A stretch of DNA of 64,000 bases. Source: Streptomyces sp. NRRL F-2664 (GTDB lineage Bacteria > Actinomycetota > Actinomycetes > Streptomycetales > Streptomycetaceae). Position numbers and translations under genes: made by a program. Position 1 is the first letter of the stretch. Each line of letters begins with the position of its first letter. Location: the NCBI RefSeq assembly GCF_000719345.1, contig NZ_JOFX01000004.1, positions 1 to 64,000 on the forward strand. The letters run 5' to 3'. This document shows positions 45,266-53,954 of the stretch, piece by piece. The notes below the pieces were generated by a model, which saw only the letters and a list, made by a program, of their open reading frames with translations, had not been told where the DNA came from and did not search any database.

Positions 45266-45805
45266 ATGGAGATGCCGAGGAGTGAACGGTCGCAGGACAG
45301 TCCCCCGCACGTCCTGATCGTGGGACAGGACGGGACGGCGGTCGGCGACGCCGATGACGAGTCGCGCGAGGTCCCGGTGACGGAAATGGTCGAACAGCCC
45401 GCCAAGGTCATGCGGATCGGCAGCATGATCAAGCAACTCCTGGAAGAGGTGCGCGCCGCGCCCCTCGACGAGGCGAGCCGGGTCCGGCTCAAGGACATCC
45501 ATGCCGCCTCCGTGAAGGAGTTGGAGGACGGCCTGGCGCCGGAGCTCGTGGAGGAACTGGAGCGCCTGTCCCTGCCGTTCACCGAGGAGGCCATTCCCTC
45601 CGAGGCGGAACTGCGGATCGCGCAGGCGCAGTTGGTCGGCTGGCTGGAAGGCCTCTTCCACGGCATCCAGACCGCGTTGTTCGCGCAGCAGATGGCCGCG
45701 CGGGCCCAGTTGGAGCAGATGCGCCGGGCCCTCCCGCCGGGCGGCCACCATGACGACGACGAGGACGGCGGACACGGCGCGGTCCGCTCCGGCCCGTACC
45801 TCTAG
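45266..45805 (+). CDS. bpa: Bacterial proteasome activator (Bpa/PafE)
   Basis: 179-aa ring-forming, ATP-independent 20S proteasome activator, near the usual length of the mycobacterial protein. Four-helix core about 45-150 (VMRIGSMIKQLLEEVRAAPLD, HAASVKELEDGLAPELVEEL, IAQAQLVGWLEGLFHGIQTAL). The extreme C-terminus is SGPYL, matching the HbYX-like tail (GQYL in mycobacteria) that docks in the proteasome alpha ring. A disordered acidic stretch precedes the tail. ATG at 45266. Stands alone with terminators on both sides. Confidence 0.88.
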   Translation: MEMPRSERSQDSPPHVLIVGQDGTAVGDADDESREVPVTEMVEQPAKVMRIGSMIKQLLEEVRAAPLDEASRVRLKDIHAASVKELEDGLAPELVEELERLSLPFTEEAIPSEAELRIAQAQLVGWLEGLFHGIQTALFAQQMAARAQLEQMRRALPPGGHHDDDEDGGHGAVRSGPYL

Positions 45806-45832
45806 CCGTCCGGCAGTCGGTTGGATCACACG

Positions 45833-45865
45833 GGCCCGGCCCGCGCCCACGGGCGCGGCCGGGCC
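45833..45865 (+). terminator. Terminator after bpa
   Basis: A 15-bp G/C stem with a one-base bulge (45833-45848 with 45851-45865) and a 2-nt loop, followed by TTCCC. Confidence 0.65.
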
Positions 45866-45957
45866 TTCCCCCTCCGGTCCGGGCGGCGGCGCCGGCCCCG
45901 GCGGACAAGCATTCGGCAAGGGGTGGCTCTCGGCAGGGAGATGGTCCGCGCATACTC

Positions 45958-46845
45958 ATGAACATGACCTACGACGCGATCGTGCTCGCCGGCGGCGCAG
46001 CCCGGCGACTGGGCGGGGCGGACAAACCCGCCCTCAGCGTCGGAGGGCGGGCGCTCCTCGACCGCGTCCTCGACGCCTGTCCGGACGCCCTGCGCACCGT
46101 CGTCGTCGGCGGCCGGCGCCCCACCGCCCGCCCCGTGCGGTGGGCCCGCGAGGACCCGCCGGGCGGCGGCCCGGTGGCCGCTCTGGACGCCGGGCTGCGC
46201 GACACCACCGCGGAGTTGGTCCTCGTACTCTCCGCGGACCTGCCGTTCCTGGACCGGGACACCGTACGAGCCCTGCTCGCCGCACCCGACGCGCACGGCA
46301 CGGACGGGGCGGTGCTGCGCGACCCCGACGGCCGCGACCAGCCGCTGGTCGCCGCCTACCGGGCGGAGCCCCTGCGCCGCGAGATCGCCCTGCTCGCCAC
46401 CGAGCACGGCGCCCTGGCCGGCCTCCCGCTGCGGGCGCTCACCGCGGAACTGCGGCTCGCGCCCGTGGCGGCGCAGCCGCTGGCCGCCTTCGACTGCGAC
46501 ACCTGGGACGATCTCGCCGTCGCCCGCGCCCGGATCAGGGAGCATGGAACCGTGCTGGACCAATGGATCACCACCGTCAAGAACGAGCTGGGCATCGACC
46601 TCGCCGTCGACACCAAGACCCTGCTCGACCTCGCCCGGGACGCCGCCCACGGCGTCGCCCGGCCCGCTGCCCCGCTGACCACCTTCCTGGTCGGCTATGC
46701 GGCCGCCCACGCCGCCGCCACCGGGGCCGACCCGGCCCAGGCCGTGGCCGAGGCCTCCCGCAAGGCCGCCGACCTGGCGCTGCGCTGGGCGGCCGAGGCG
46801 GACGCCGACACCGACGCCGCCGCCGAAGAGAACGGCTCGGGATGA
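45958..46845 (+). CDS. MobA-like NTP transferase fused to DUF6457
   Basis: 295-aa protein. Residues about 1-205 are a molybdenum cofactor guanylyltransferase: AIVLAGGAARRLGGADKPAL (nucleotide-binding signature LAGGxxxRxGxxK), VVGGRRP, GPVAALDAGL, VLSADLPFLDRDTV, and GRDQPLVAAYR. Residues about 208-285 (VLDQWITTVKNELGIDL...) form a DUF6457 domain. It should attach GMP to molybdopterin. ATG at 45958 (a second at 45964). Stop overlaps the moeA start (ATGA), so the two are coupled. Confidence 0.88.
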   Translation: MNMTYDAIVLAGGAARRLGGADKPALSVGGRALLDRVLDACPDALRTVVVGGRRPTARPVRWAREDPPGGGPVAALDAGLRDTTAELVLVLSADLPFLDRDTVRALLAAPDAHGTDGAVLRDPDGRDQPLVAAYRAEPLRREIALLATEHGALAGLPLRALTAELRLAPVAAQPLAAFDCDTWDDLAVARARIREHGTVLDQWITTVKNELGIDLAVDTKTLLDLARDAAHGVARPAAPLTTFLVGYAAAHAAATGADPAQAVAEASRKAADLALRWAAEADADTDAAAEENGSG

Positions 46846-48137
46846 CCCCCACGAACTCCGCCGAGCAGGCCCTCGACGAGGCCCTGGCCCTGGTCAGCCG
46901 TACCCCCGAGGGCGGCGGCGCGGGAGGCCACCGTGCCCTGCCCTGGGCGCGGGCCCGGGACGTCGCCGCCCACGCCGGGACCGCGGTGAAGGCCAGGACC
47001 CACGAGGTGCCCCTCACGGACGCCCTCGGCGAGGTCCTGGCCGCCTCCTTGGACGCGCTGACCGACCTGCCGTCCTTCGACACCTCCGCCATGGACGGGT
47101 GGGCCGTGGCCGGCCCCGGTCCCTGGCAGGTACGGCAGGGCGGGGGCGTGCTGGCCGGCTCCGGCCGGCCGGAGCCGCTCGCCGACGGCGAAGCCGTCCG
47201 CATCGCGACCGGTGCGCGGATCCCCGGGGACACCACCGCCGTCATCCGCAGCGAGCACTGCCACGAGGGCGGCGGGCAGCTCTTCGCCGACCGGCCCGTC
47301 CTCACCGGCCAGGACATCCGCCCGCGCGGCCAGGAGTGCCGTTCGGGCGACTTGCTGCTGCCCGCCGGTTCGCTGGTCACCCCCGCCGTGCTCGGCCTCG
47401 CCGCGGCCGCCGGCTACGACCGGCTGGCCACCAGGCCCCGCCCCCGCGTCGAGGTCCTGGTGCTCGGAGACGAACTGCTCACCGAAGGCCGACCGCACGA
47501 CGGACTGATCCGCGACGCCCTCAGCCCGATGCTGGACCCCTGGCTGACCCGGCTGGGCGCCGAGGTCACCGCCACCCGGACGCTCGGCGACGACCAGGCC
47601 GGGGCCGCCGCCCTGCTGAAGGCCGTCACCACCTCCACCGCCGACGTCATCGTCACCACCGGCGGTACCGCCTCCGGGCCCGTCGACCACGTCCACCCCG
47701 TGCTGGAGAAGGCCGGCGCCCACCTCCTCGTCGACGGAGTCGCCGTCCGACCCGGGCACCCGATGCTGCTGGCGCGGCTCGGCGACCGGACGGACGGACG
47801 GCACCTGGTGGGCCTGCCCGGCAACCCCCTCGCCGCCGTCTCCGGGCTGCTCACCCTCGCCGAGCCGCTGCTGCGCGCTCTCGCCGGCCGCCGCCCGCGT
47901 CCGCGCTACACGGCCCCCGTGCGGGGCGACGTAGCGGGACACCCGTACGACACCCGGCTGGTTCCGGTCCGGCTCGACGACGAGCACGCCGTACCGCTGC
48001 GCTACCACGGGCCGGCGATGCTGCGCGGCGTGGCCGCTGCGGACGCGCTGGCCGTCGTACCGCCCGCGGGAGCCCGGTCCGGACAGGAGCTTGAAGTCCT
48101 CGATCTGCCGTGGGCTTCGGGAGGATGTTTCACGTGA
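46842..48137 (+). CDS. moeA: Molybdopterin molybdenumtransferase
   Basis: 431-aa MoeA, which inserts molybdate into adenylylated molybdopterin. Conserved pieces: PSFDTSAMDGWAVAG, AVRIATGARIPGDTTAVI, GQDIRPRGQECRSGDLLL, VIVTTGGTASGPVDHVHP and HLVGLPGNPLAAVSGL. The first catalytic-region motif DTSAMDG is standard. A 45-residue N-terminal extension is present. Its last codons (GGCFT, stop TGA) are formed by the parS sequence, and the K+ channel gene starts inside its end. Confidence 0.92.
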   Translation: MTPTNSAEQALDEALALVSRTPEGGGAGGHRALPWARARDVAAHAGTAVKARTHEVPLTDALGEVLAASLDALTDLPSFDTSAMDGWAVAGPGPWQVRQGGGVLAGSGRPEPLADGEAVRIATGARIPGDTTAVIRSEHCHEGGGQLFADRPVLTGQDIRPRGQECRSGDLLLPAGSLVTPAVLGLAAAAGYDRLATRPRPRVEVLVLGDELLTEGRPHDGLIRDALSPMLDPWLTRLGAEVTATRTLGDDQAGAAALLKAVTTSTADVIVTTGGTASGPVDHVHPVLEKAGAHLLVDGVAVRPGHPMLLARLGDRTDGRHLVGLPGNPLAAVSGLLTLAEPLLRALAGRRPRPRYTAPVRGDVAGHPYDTRLVPVRLDDEHAVPLRYHGPAMLRGVAAADALAVVPPAGARSGQELEVLDLPWASGGCFT

Positions 48138-49225
48138 AACTGCCCGGACAGGACGCCATGGCCCGCGGGGCCGACGAAAAACTCGTCTCCCGACGCATCA
48201 AGCTGCCCAAACGCGTCGTCGAACATCCGCTGCGTCAGGTCGCCAAGCGCCTGCTGATGGCCCTGTTCGTCCTCTTCCTCACGGTCTTCATCGTGTGGCT
48301 GGACCGGGACGGCTATCACGACAACGCCAACGAGACGGTCGATCTCCTCGACTGCTTCTACTACGCCACGGTGACGCTGTCGACGACCGGCTACGGCGAC
48401 ATCGTCCCCCACAGCGACAGCGCACGGCTGATCAACATCATGCTGATCACGCCGCTGCGCGTGCTGTTCCTGATCATCCTGGTCGGTACCACCCTCGAAG
48501 TCCTCACGGAACGGACGAGGGAAGAGTGGCGACTGAAGCGCTGGAGGAAGAACTTGCGCGAGCACACGGTCGTCGTCGGCTTCGGCACGAAGGGCCGCTC
48601 GGCGTTGATGACCCTGCTGGCCACCGGCCTGTCCAAGGAACAGGTCGTCGTCGTCGACCCCAGCGCCAAGGTGATCGACATGGCCAACTCCGAGGGCCTC
48701 ACCGGCGTGGTCGGCGACGCCACCCGCTCGGACGTCCTGTTGCGGGCCGAGCTCCAGAAGGCCCGTCAGATCGTCATCGCCACGCAACGCGACGACACGG
48801 CGGTCCTCGTCACGCTGACGGCCCGGCAGATGAACCGTGGGGCGAAGATCGTCGCTGCCGTGCGCGAGGAGGAGAACGCCCAGCTGCTGCGCCAGTCCGG
48901 CGCCGACGCTGTCATCACCAGCGCGAGCGCGGCCGGCCGGCTCCTGGGCCTCTCGGTGCTCAGCCCGAGCGCGGGCACCGTCATGGAGGACCTGATCCAG
49001 CAGGGCAGCGGCCTGGACCTGATCGAACGGCCCGTCCGCAAGTCCGAGGTGGGCAAGTCGGTACGCGACACCGACGACCTGGTCGTCAACGTGCTGCGCG
49101 GGCACCGGCTGCTCCCGTACGACGATCCCCACGCGAGCCCCTTGCAGCTGACGGACCGTCTCATCACCATCGTGCGGGCGATGCCGCCCACCACTACCAG
49201 GACGACCCTGGGTCCTCCCGAGTAA
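48125..49225 (+). CDS. Potassium channel with TrkA-N/RCK domain
   Basis: 366-aa 2-TM K+ channel. Helix 1 (LLMALFVLFLTVFIVWL), pore helix and selectivity filter in TLSTTGYGDIVPH, helix 2 (INIMLITPLRVLFLIILVGTTL), then a cytoplasmic RCK domain (about 150-290, EHTVVVGFGTKGRSAL, NAD-type Rossmann) and an RCK_C-like end. ATG at 48125 overlaps moeA by 13 bp; an ATG at 48158 is an alternative start downstream of the overlap. Probably K+ efflux or osmotic control gated by nucleotide or ligand. Confidence 0.9.
   Translation: MFHVKLPGQDAMARGADEKLVSRRIKLPKRVVEHPLRQVAKRLLMALFVLFLTVFIVWLDRDGYHDNANETVDLLDCFYYATVTLSTTGYGDIVPHSDSARLINIMLITPLRVLFLIILVGTTLEVLTERTREEWRLKRWRKNLREHTVVVGFGTKGRSALMTLLATGLSKEQVVVVDPSAKVIDMANSEGLTGVVGDATRSDVLLRAELQKARQIVIATQRDDTAVLVTLTARQMNRGAKIVAAVREEENAQLLRQSGADAVITSASAAGRLLGLSVLSPSAGTVMEDLIQQGSGLDLIERPVRKSEVGKSVRDTDDLVVNVLRGHRLLPYDDPHASPLQLTDRLITIVRAMPPTTTRTTLGPPE
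48127..48140. other. parS: Perfect parS site
   Basis: GTTTCACGTGAAAC, a perfect 14-bp palindrome identical to the Streptomyces ParB-binding parS consensus. Streptomyces chromosomes carry many such sites clustered around oriC. It supplies the stop codon of moeA and the second to sixth codons of the K+ channel gene. Confidence 0.9.
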
Positions 49226-49251
49226 CCGCGCCGTGCCGTAGCCTCCGGGCC

Positions 49252-50229
49252 ATGCATGCGATCACCATCGAGCAGCCCGGCGGCCCCGAGGCCCTCGTCT
49301 GGGCCGACGTACCCGATCCGGTGCCGGGCGAGGGCGAGGTCCTCGTCGAGGTCGCGGCGAGCGCCGTGAACCGCGCCGACGTCCTGCAGCGGCAGGGCTT
49401 CTACGACCCGCCGCCAGGGGCCTCGCGCCTGCCCGGCCTGGAGTGCTCCGGGCGGATCGCCGCGCTCGGGGCGGGAGTGTCCGGCTGGTCGGTGGGGGAC
49501 GAGGTCTGCGCCCTGCTGGCCGGCGGCGGGTACGCGCAGCGGGTGGCCGTGCCGGCCGGACAGCTGCTGCCGGTACCGGCAGGGGTGGACCTGGTGACGG
49601 CGGCGGCGCTGCCCGAGGTCGTCACGACGGTGTGGTCCAACGTGTTCATGGTGGCCGGGCTGCGCCCGGGCGAGACGCTGCTCGTGCACGGCGGGGCCAG
49701 CGGCATCGGGACGATGGCGATCCAGCTGGGCAAGGCGGTGGGGGCGACGGTCGCCGTCACGGCCGGCGGCCCGGAGAAGCTGGCCCGCTGCAAGGAGCTG
49801 GGCGCGGACGTCCTCGTCGACTACCGCGAGCAGGACTTCGTGGCCGCGGTGCGGGAGGCGACCGGCGGGGCCGGGGCGGACGTGATCCTGGACATCATGG
49901 GCGCCAAGTACCTGGGCCGGAACGTGGACGCGCTGGCCGTGAACGGCCGGCTCGCGGTGATCGGGCTCCAGGGCGGTGTGAAGGGCGAACTGAACCTGGG
50001 CGCACTGCTGGCGAAGCGGGCGGCGATCACCGCGACGTCGCTGCGGGCGCGGCCGCTGGAGGAGAAGGCGGCGATCGTCGCCGCCGTGCGGGAGCACGTG
50101 TGGCCGCTGGTGGCCTCCGGCCGGGTGCGGCCGGTGGTCCACGCGGCGTTCCCGATGCGGGATGCCGCCGAGGCCCACCGGGCGCTGGAGTCCGGCGCCC
50201 ACGTGGGCAAACTGCTGCTCACGGTCTGA
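49252..50229 (+). CDS. NAD(P)H quinone oxidoreductase (zinc-less MDR, PIG3-like)
   Basis: 325-aa medium-chain dehydrogenase/reductase of the quinone-oxidoreductase/PIG3 type: MHAITIEQPGGPEAL, NRADVLQRQGFYDPPPG, PGLECSGRI, cofactor motif LVHGGASGIGTMAIQLGKA and LDIMGAKYLGRN. No zinc ligands. Reduces quinones or similar electrophiles with NADPH. ATG at 49252. A 12-bp stem terminator follows. Confidence 0.92.
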   Translation: MHAITIEQPGGPEALVWADVPDPVPGEGEVLVEVAASAVNRADVLQRQGFYDPPPGASRLPGLECSGRIAALGAGVSGWSVGDEVCALLAGGGYAQRVAVPAGQLLPVPAGVDLVTAAALPEVVTTVWSNVFMVAGLRPGETLLVHGGASGIGTMAIQLGKAVGATVAVTAGGPEKLARCKELGADVLVDYREQDFVAAVREATGGAGADVILDIMGAKYLGRNVDALAVNGRLAVIGLQGGVKGELNLGALLAKRAAITATSLRARPLEEKAAIVAAVREHVWPLVASGRVRPVVHAAFPMRDAAEAHRALESGAHVGKLLLTV

Positions 50230-50239
50230 GCATCCCGGA

Positions 50240-50287
50240 CTCCGCCCCGGATCCCGCGCCTCGGACGGCGGCGGGTCCGGGGCGGAG
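50240..50287. terminator. Convergent terminator between quinone oxidoreductase and bkdC-2
   Basis: CTCCGCCCCGGA (50240-50251) pairs perfectly with TCCGGGGCGGAG (50276-50287) in the gap between two convergent genes. Confidence 0.65.
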
Positions 50288-50298
50288 CCCCGGCGTGA

Positions 50299-51624
50299 CT
50301 ACACGGTGCGCAGGAGGACCGCCGGGGACTCCACGCAGTCCGCGACATAGCGCAGGAAGCCGCCCGCCGTGCCGCCGTCGCAGACCCGGTGGTCGAAGGT
50401 CAGGGACAGCTGGACCACCTTGCGCACCGCCAACTGCCCCTCGTGGACCCACGGCTTGTCGACGATCCGGCCGACGCCGAGCATCGCCGCCTCCGGGTGG
50501 TTGATGATCGGTGTGGAGCCGTCCACCCCGAACACCCCGTAGTTGTTCAGGGTGAAGGTGCCGCCCGTCAGGTCGGCCGGGGCCAGCCTGCCCGCGCGGG
50601 CCAGCTCGGTCAGCCGGGCGAACTCCGCGGACAGGGACTGCGCGTTGCGCTCCTGCGCGTCCCGGACCACCGGGACCACCAGTCCCCGCTCGGTCTGGGC
50701 GGCGAAGCCCAGGTGCACCGACGGGAGCCGGACGATCTCCTTGGCCGCGAGGTCCACGGTGGAGTTCAGCTCCGGGTACTGGGCCAGCGCGGCCGTGCAG
50801 ATCCGGGCCAGCAGTGCCAGCACCGAGATCTTGGGCCCGCCCACGGCGTTCATCGCGGCGCGGGCCGCCATCAACTCGGTGGCGTCCGCGTCGACCCAGC
50901 AGGTGGCGTCGGGGATCTCCCGGCGGCTGCGGGAAAGCTTCTCGGCGACCGCTCCGCGCAATCCCTTCAGCGGGATCCGCTCGCCCTGCGCCGCCACCGC
51001 GACCGCCGCGGGGGCGGCAGGGGCCGGAGCGGGCTCACGAAGGGCGGCCAGGGCCGCCTCCACGTCGGCGCGCAGGATGAGCCCCTGCGGCCCGGAGCCG
51101 TTCAGTGCGCGCAGGTCCACGCCGTGGTCCTTGGCCAGCTTGCGCACGAGGGGCGAGATCACGGGCACCGGACCGGCGGGCGCGGCCGGAGCCACCGCGA
51201 CCGGGGCAGCGGCGGGAGCGGGGGCCGCGGCCGACGCCGACACCGCGGCGGTGACGGGTCGCACCCGCCGCCGACGCGCCGGGCGCGAGTGGTCCGAGCC
51301 GTAGCCGATCAGCGGACGGGGCGCCTCCCCGGAGCCCTCGGCCTCCGGAGCCTGCGCGTCCCCGGCGGGCACCGACTGCGCACCCACCGCCACGGTGATC
51401 AGCGGGGCGCCGACCGGCAGCTCCTCGCCCTCCTCGCCGAATCGGGCGGTGACCACGCCGCCGTACGGGCAGGGCACCTCCACCATCGCCTTGGCCGTCT
51501 CGACCTCGACGACCGGCTGGTCGATGGCGACGACGTCGCCCACCGCCACCAGCCACCGCACGATCTCGGCCTCGGTCAGGCCCTCACCGAGGTCGGGCAG
51601 CTTGAATTCCATGACCTGCGGCAT
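50299..51624 (-). CDS. bkdC: Branched-chain 2-oxo acid dehydrogenase E2, second copy
   Basis: 441-aa E2 paralogue of 31698-33116. Lipoyl domain (1-80) with Lys45 in VETAKAMVEV; Ala/Pro linker; subunit-binding domain (about 170-205, VRKLAKDHGVDLRALNGSG); acyltransferase domain with LTFDHRVCDGGTAGGFL. ATG at 51624 overlaps the E1 beta stop by one base (TGATG). Last gene of the second bkdABC operon. Confidence 0.92.
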   Translation of the reverse strand: MPQVMEFKLPDLGEGLTEAEIVRWLVAVGDVVAIDQPVVEVETAKAMVEVPCPYGGVVTARFGEEGEELPVGAPLITVAVGAQSVPAGDAQAPEAEGSGEAPRPLIGYGSDHSRPARRRRVRPVTAAVSASAAAPAPAAAPVAVAPAAPAGPVPVISPLVRKLAKDHGVDLRALNGSGPQGLILRADVEAALAALREPAPAPAAPAAVAVAAQGERIPLKGLRGAVAEKLSRSRREIPDATCWVDADATELMAARAAMNAVGGPKISVLALLARICTAALAQYPELNSTVDLAAKEIVRLPSVHLGFAAQTERGLVVPVVRDAQERNAQSLSAEFARLTELARAGRLAPADLTGGTFTLNNYGVFGVDGSTPIINHPEAAMLGVGRIVDKPWVHEGQLAVRKVVQLSLTFDHRVCDGGTAGGFLRYVADCVESPAVLLRTV

Positions 51625-52643
51625 CAGTTCTCCCACTGCAGGCGGGCCACGGCGTCCAGGATCCGCTCGACGCCGGGCAGGTAGTACTTCTCCAGCATCG
51701 GAGGCGGGTAGGGGATGTCGAAGCCCGTCACCCGCAGCACCGGGGCCTCCAGGTGGTGGAAGCACCGCTCCGTGACCCGGGCGGCGATCTCCGCGCCCGG
51801 CCCGCCGAAACCGCCGGCCTCGTGGACGACGACCGCGCGCCCGGTGCGGCGGACGGACTGCACGACCGTCTCCTCGTCGAAGGGGACCAGGGAGCGCAGG
51901 TCGACGACCTCCAGGTCCCAGCCCTCCTCGCGGGCCGCCTCGGCCGCCTCCAGGCAGACCGGCAGCGACGGCCCGTAGGTGATCAGGGTGGCGCTCGTGC
52001 CCGTCCGCCGGACCAGCGCCTTCCCGATGCCCGGGACGGCCGCCGGTGCCTGCGGCGACCAGTCGGACTTCGACCAGTACAGCCGCTTCGGTTCCAGGAA
52101 GACCACCGGGTCGTCACTGGCGATCGACGCGCGCAGCAGCCCGTACGCGTCCTCGACGGTCGCCGGGGTGACCACGGTCAGGCCGGGCGTCGCCACGTAG
52201 TACGCCTCGGAGGAGTCGCAGTGGTGCTCGACGCCGCCGATGCCGCCGCCGTACGGCACGCGGATGGTGATCGGCAGCGGCATGGCACCGCGGGTGCGGT
52301 TGCGCATCTTCGCCACGTGCGAGAGCAGCTGCTCGAAGGCCGGGTACGCGAAGGCGTCGAACTGCATCTCCACCACGGGCCGCAGGCCGTACATGGCCAT
52401 GCCGACCGCGGTGCCCAGGATCCCGGCCTCGGCGAGGGGGGTGTCCGTGCAGCGGTCCTCGCCGAACTCCTTCGCCAGGCCGTCCGTGATCCGGAAGACC
52501 CCGCCGAGCGTCCCGACATCCTCGCCCATGACGTGGACCGTCGGGTCCTCCGCCATGGCGTCGCGCATCGCCCGGGTCAGGGCCTGCGCCATCGTCGCGG
52601 GCTTGGCCCCCGTCTTCGCGGACTTCGCCGCCACCGTCGTCAC
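51624..52643 (-). CDS. bkdB: Branched-chain 2-oxo acid dehydrogenase E1 beta, second copy
   Basis: 339-aa E1 beta with an N-terminal Lys/Ala extension. Conserved GEDVGTLGGVFRITDGLA, DTPLAEAGILGTAVGMAM and VPYGGGIGGVEHHCDS. GTG at 52643 overlaps the E1 alpha stop by 4 nt (GTGA). Same operon logic as the first cluster. Confidence 0.93.
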   Translation of the reverse strand: MTTVAAKSAKTGAKPATMAQALTRAMRDAMAEDPTVHVMGEDVGTLGGVFRITDGLAKEFGEDRCTDTPLAEAGILGTAVGMAMYGLRPVVEMQFDAFAYPAFEQLLSHVAKMRNRTRGAMPLPITIRVPYGGGIGGVEHHCDSSEAYYVATPGLTVVTPATVEDAYGLLRASIASDDPVVFLEPKRLYWSKSDWSPQAPAAVPGIGKALVRRTGTSATLITYGPSLPVCLEAAEAAREEGWDLEVVDLRSLVPFDEETVVQSVRRTGRAVVVHEAGGFGGPGAEIAARVTERCFHHLEAPVLRVTGFDIPYPPPMLEKYYLPGVERILDAVARLQWEN

Positions 52644-53776
52644 GCCTGGTCCTCGGCTTCCAGCTCGGCGCGGAGCATGGCCGCCTGCTCGCGCAGGCGG
52701 TCGGTCTGCTCCGCGTAGACATGCGCGAACAGGTCCATGGGGTCCACCACCGGATCGGCATTCATCCCGTCGCGCAGGGACGCCGCCATCGCCTCGGCCT
52801 CGTCGCGCGCGGCCGTGATGCCCGCCTCGTCGAGGATCCCGCGCGCGGTCAGCTCCCGCTCCAGCAGGTCGATCGGGTCGTGCGCCTTCCACGCCTCGAC
52901 CTCGGCGTCACCGCGGTAGCGCGTCGCGTCGTCGGCGTTCGTGTGCGCCTCCATGCGGTACGTGACGGCCTCGATCAGGGTGGGGCCGCCGCCGGCCCGG
53001 GCCCGCCGGACGGCCTCGGTCAGCACCTCGTGCATCGCCGCGATGTCGTTGCCGTCGACCAGCCGGCCCGGCATGCCGTACCCGACGGCCTTGTGGGCCA
53101 GCGTGGGGGCGGCGGTCTGCTTGGCGAGCGGGACGGAGATCGCGAAGCCGTTGTTCTGCACCAGGAAGACCACCGGGGCCTGCCAGACGGCGGCGAAGTT
53201 CAGCGCCTCGTGGAAGTCGCCCTCGCTGGTGCCGCCGTCACCGACCATGGCGAGCGCGACGACGTCGTCGCCGCGCAGCCGCGCCGCGTGCGCCAGGCCG
53301 ACCGCGTGCGGCAGCTGGGTGGCGAGCGGGGTCGAGAGAGGCGCTATGCGGTGCTCGCGGGGGTCGTACCCGGTGTGCCAGTCGCCGCGCAGCAGCGTCA
53401 GCGCCTGTACGGGGTCCAGGCCGCGCGCCACGGCCGCCAGGGTGTCGCGGTAGCTGGGGAAGAGCCAGTCCTGCTCCTCCAGCACCATCGCGGCCGCGAT
53501 CTCGCAGGCCTCCTGGCCGACGGTCGAGGGGTACACGGCGAGCCGGCCCTGCTTGGTGAGTGCCGTGGCCTGCGCGTTGTAGCGACGGCCACGCACCAGT
53601 TCGGCGTAGCACCGGCGCATCAGCGCGGGGTCCAGCCGGTCGGCGGCGTCCGTCCCCAGCACGCGGTAGGGCTCGGCGTCCGGAAGCAGCGGGGCGGCGT
53701 CCGTACGGGGCCTCCAGGCGGGCGGCGGGGTGGGACGGTGGGACGCACCGGCACCGGGCAGCTCTTGGACCGTCAT
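52640..53776 (-). CDS. bkdA: Branched-chain 2-oxo acid dehydrogenase E1 alpha, second copy
   Basis: 378-aa E1 alpha. TPP motif GDGGTSEGDFHEAL to VQNNG; loop YRMEAHTNADDATRYRGD. ATG at 53776, with AGGAGG 11 nt upstream, is preferred to the GTG at 53788. Divergent from bkdR; the shared region holds a palindrome (53840-53853) like those at the paa promoters. Confidence 0.93.
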   Translation of the reverse strand: MTVQELPGAGASHRPTPPPAWRPRTDAAPLLPDAEPYRVLGTDAADRLDPALMRRCYAELVRGRRYNAQATALTKQGRLAVYPSTVGQEACEIAAAMVLEEQDWLFPSYRDTLAAVARGLDPVQALTLLRGDWHTGYDPREHRIAPLSTPLATQLPHAVGLAHAARLRGDDVVALAMVGDGGTSEGDFHEALNFAAVWQAPVVFLVQNNGFAISVPLAKQTAAPTLAHKAVGYGMPGRLVDGNDIAAMHEVLTEAVRRARAGGGPTLIEAVTYRMEAHTNADDATRYRGDAEVEAWKAHDPIDLLERELTARGILDEAGITAARDEAEAMAASLRDGMNADPVVDPMDLFAHVYAEQTDRLREQAAMLRAELEAEDQA

Positions 53777-53839
53777 GGCGGCGTACACCTCCTCGTGGGA
53801 AGCGGGCAGGGGGTGCCCCGGGTGTGAGGCCCCTCACCT

Positions 53840-53853
53840 ACCGATTGTTCGGT
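53840..53853. promoter_or_regulatory. TetR/PaaR-type operator at the bkdA-2/bkdR promoter
   Basis: ACCGATTGTTCGGT differs by one base from the palindrome at 56711-56724. On the minus strand it lies between TTGCGC (-35-like) and TAGGTG (-10-like), so a bound repressor would block bkdA-2 transcription. Confidence 0.65.
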
Positions 53854-53954
53854 TGTCCGCGCAATTTGGCTACAGGCGGCTCCAGGCTGTGGACAAACGG
53901 GCGCCGGAGCCCTGGGATGGACGCAGGACGTCCAGGAGAGGGAGGCATCGGGCA

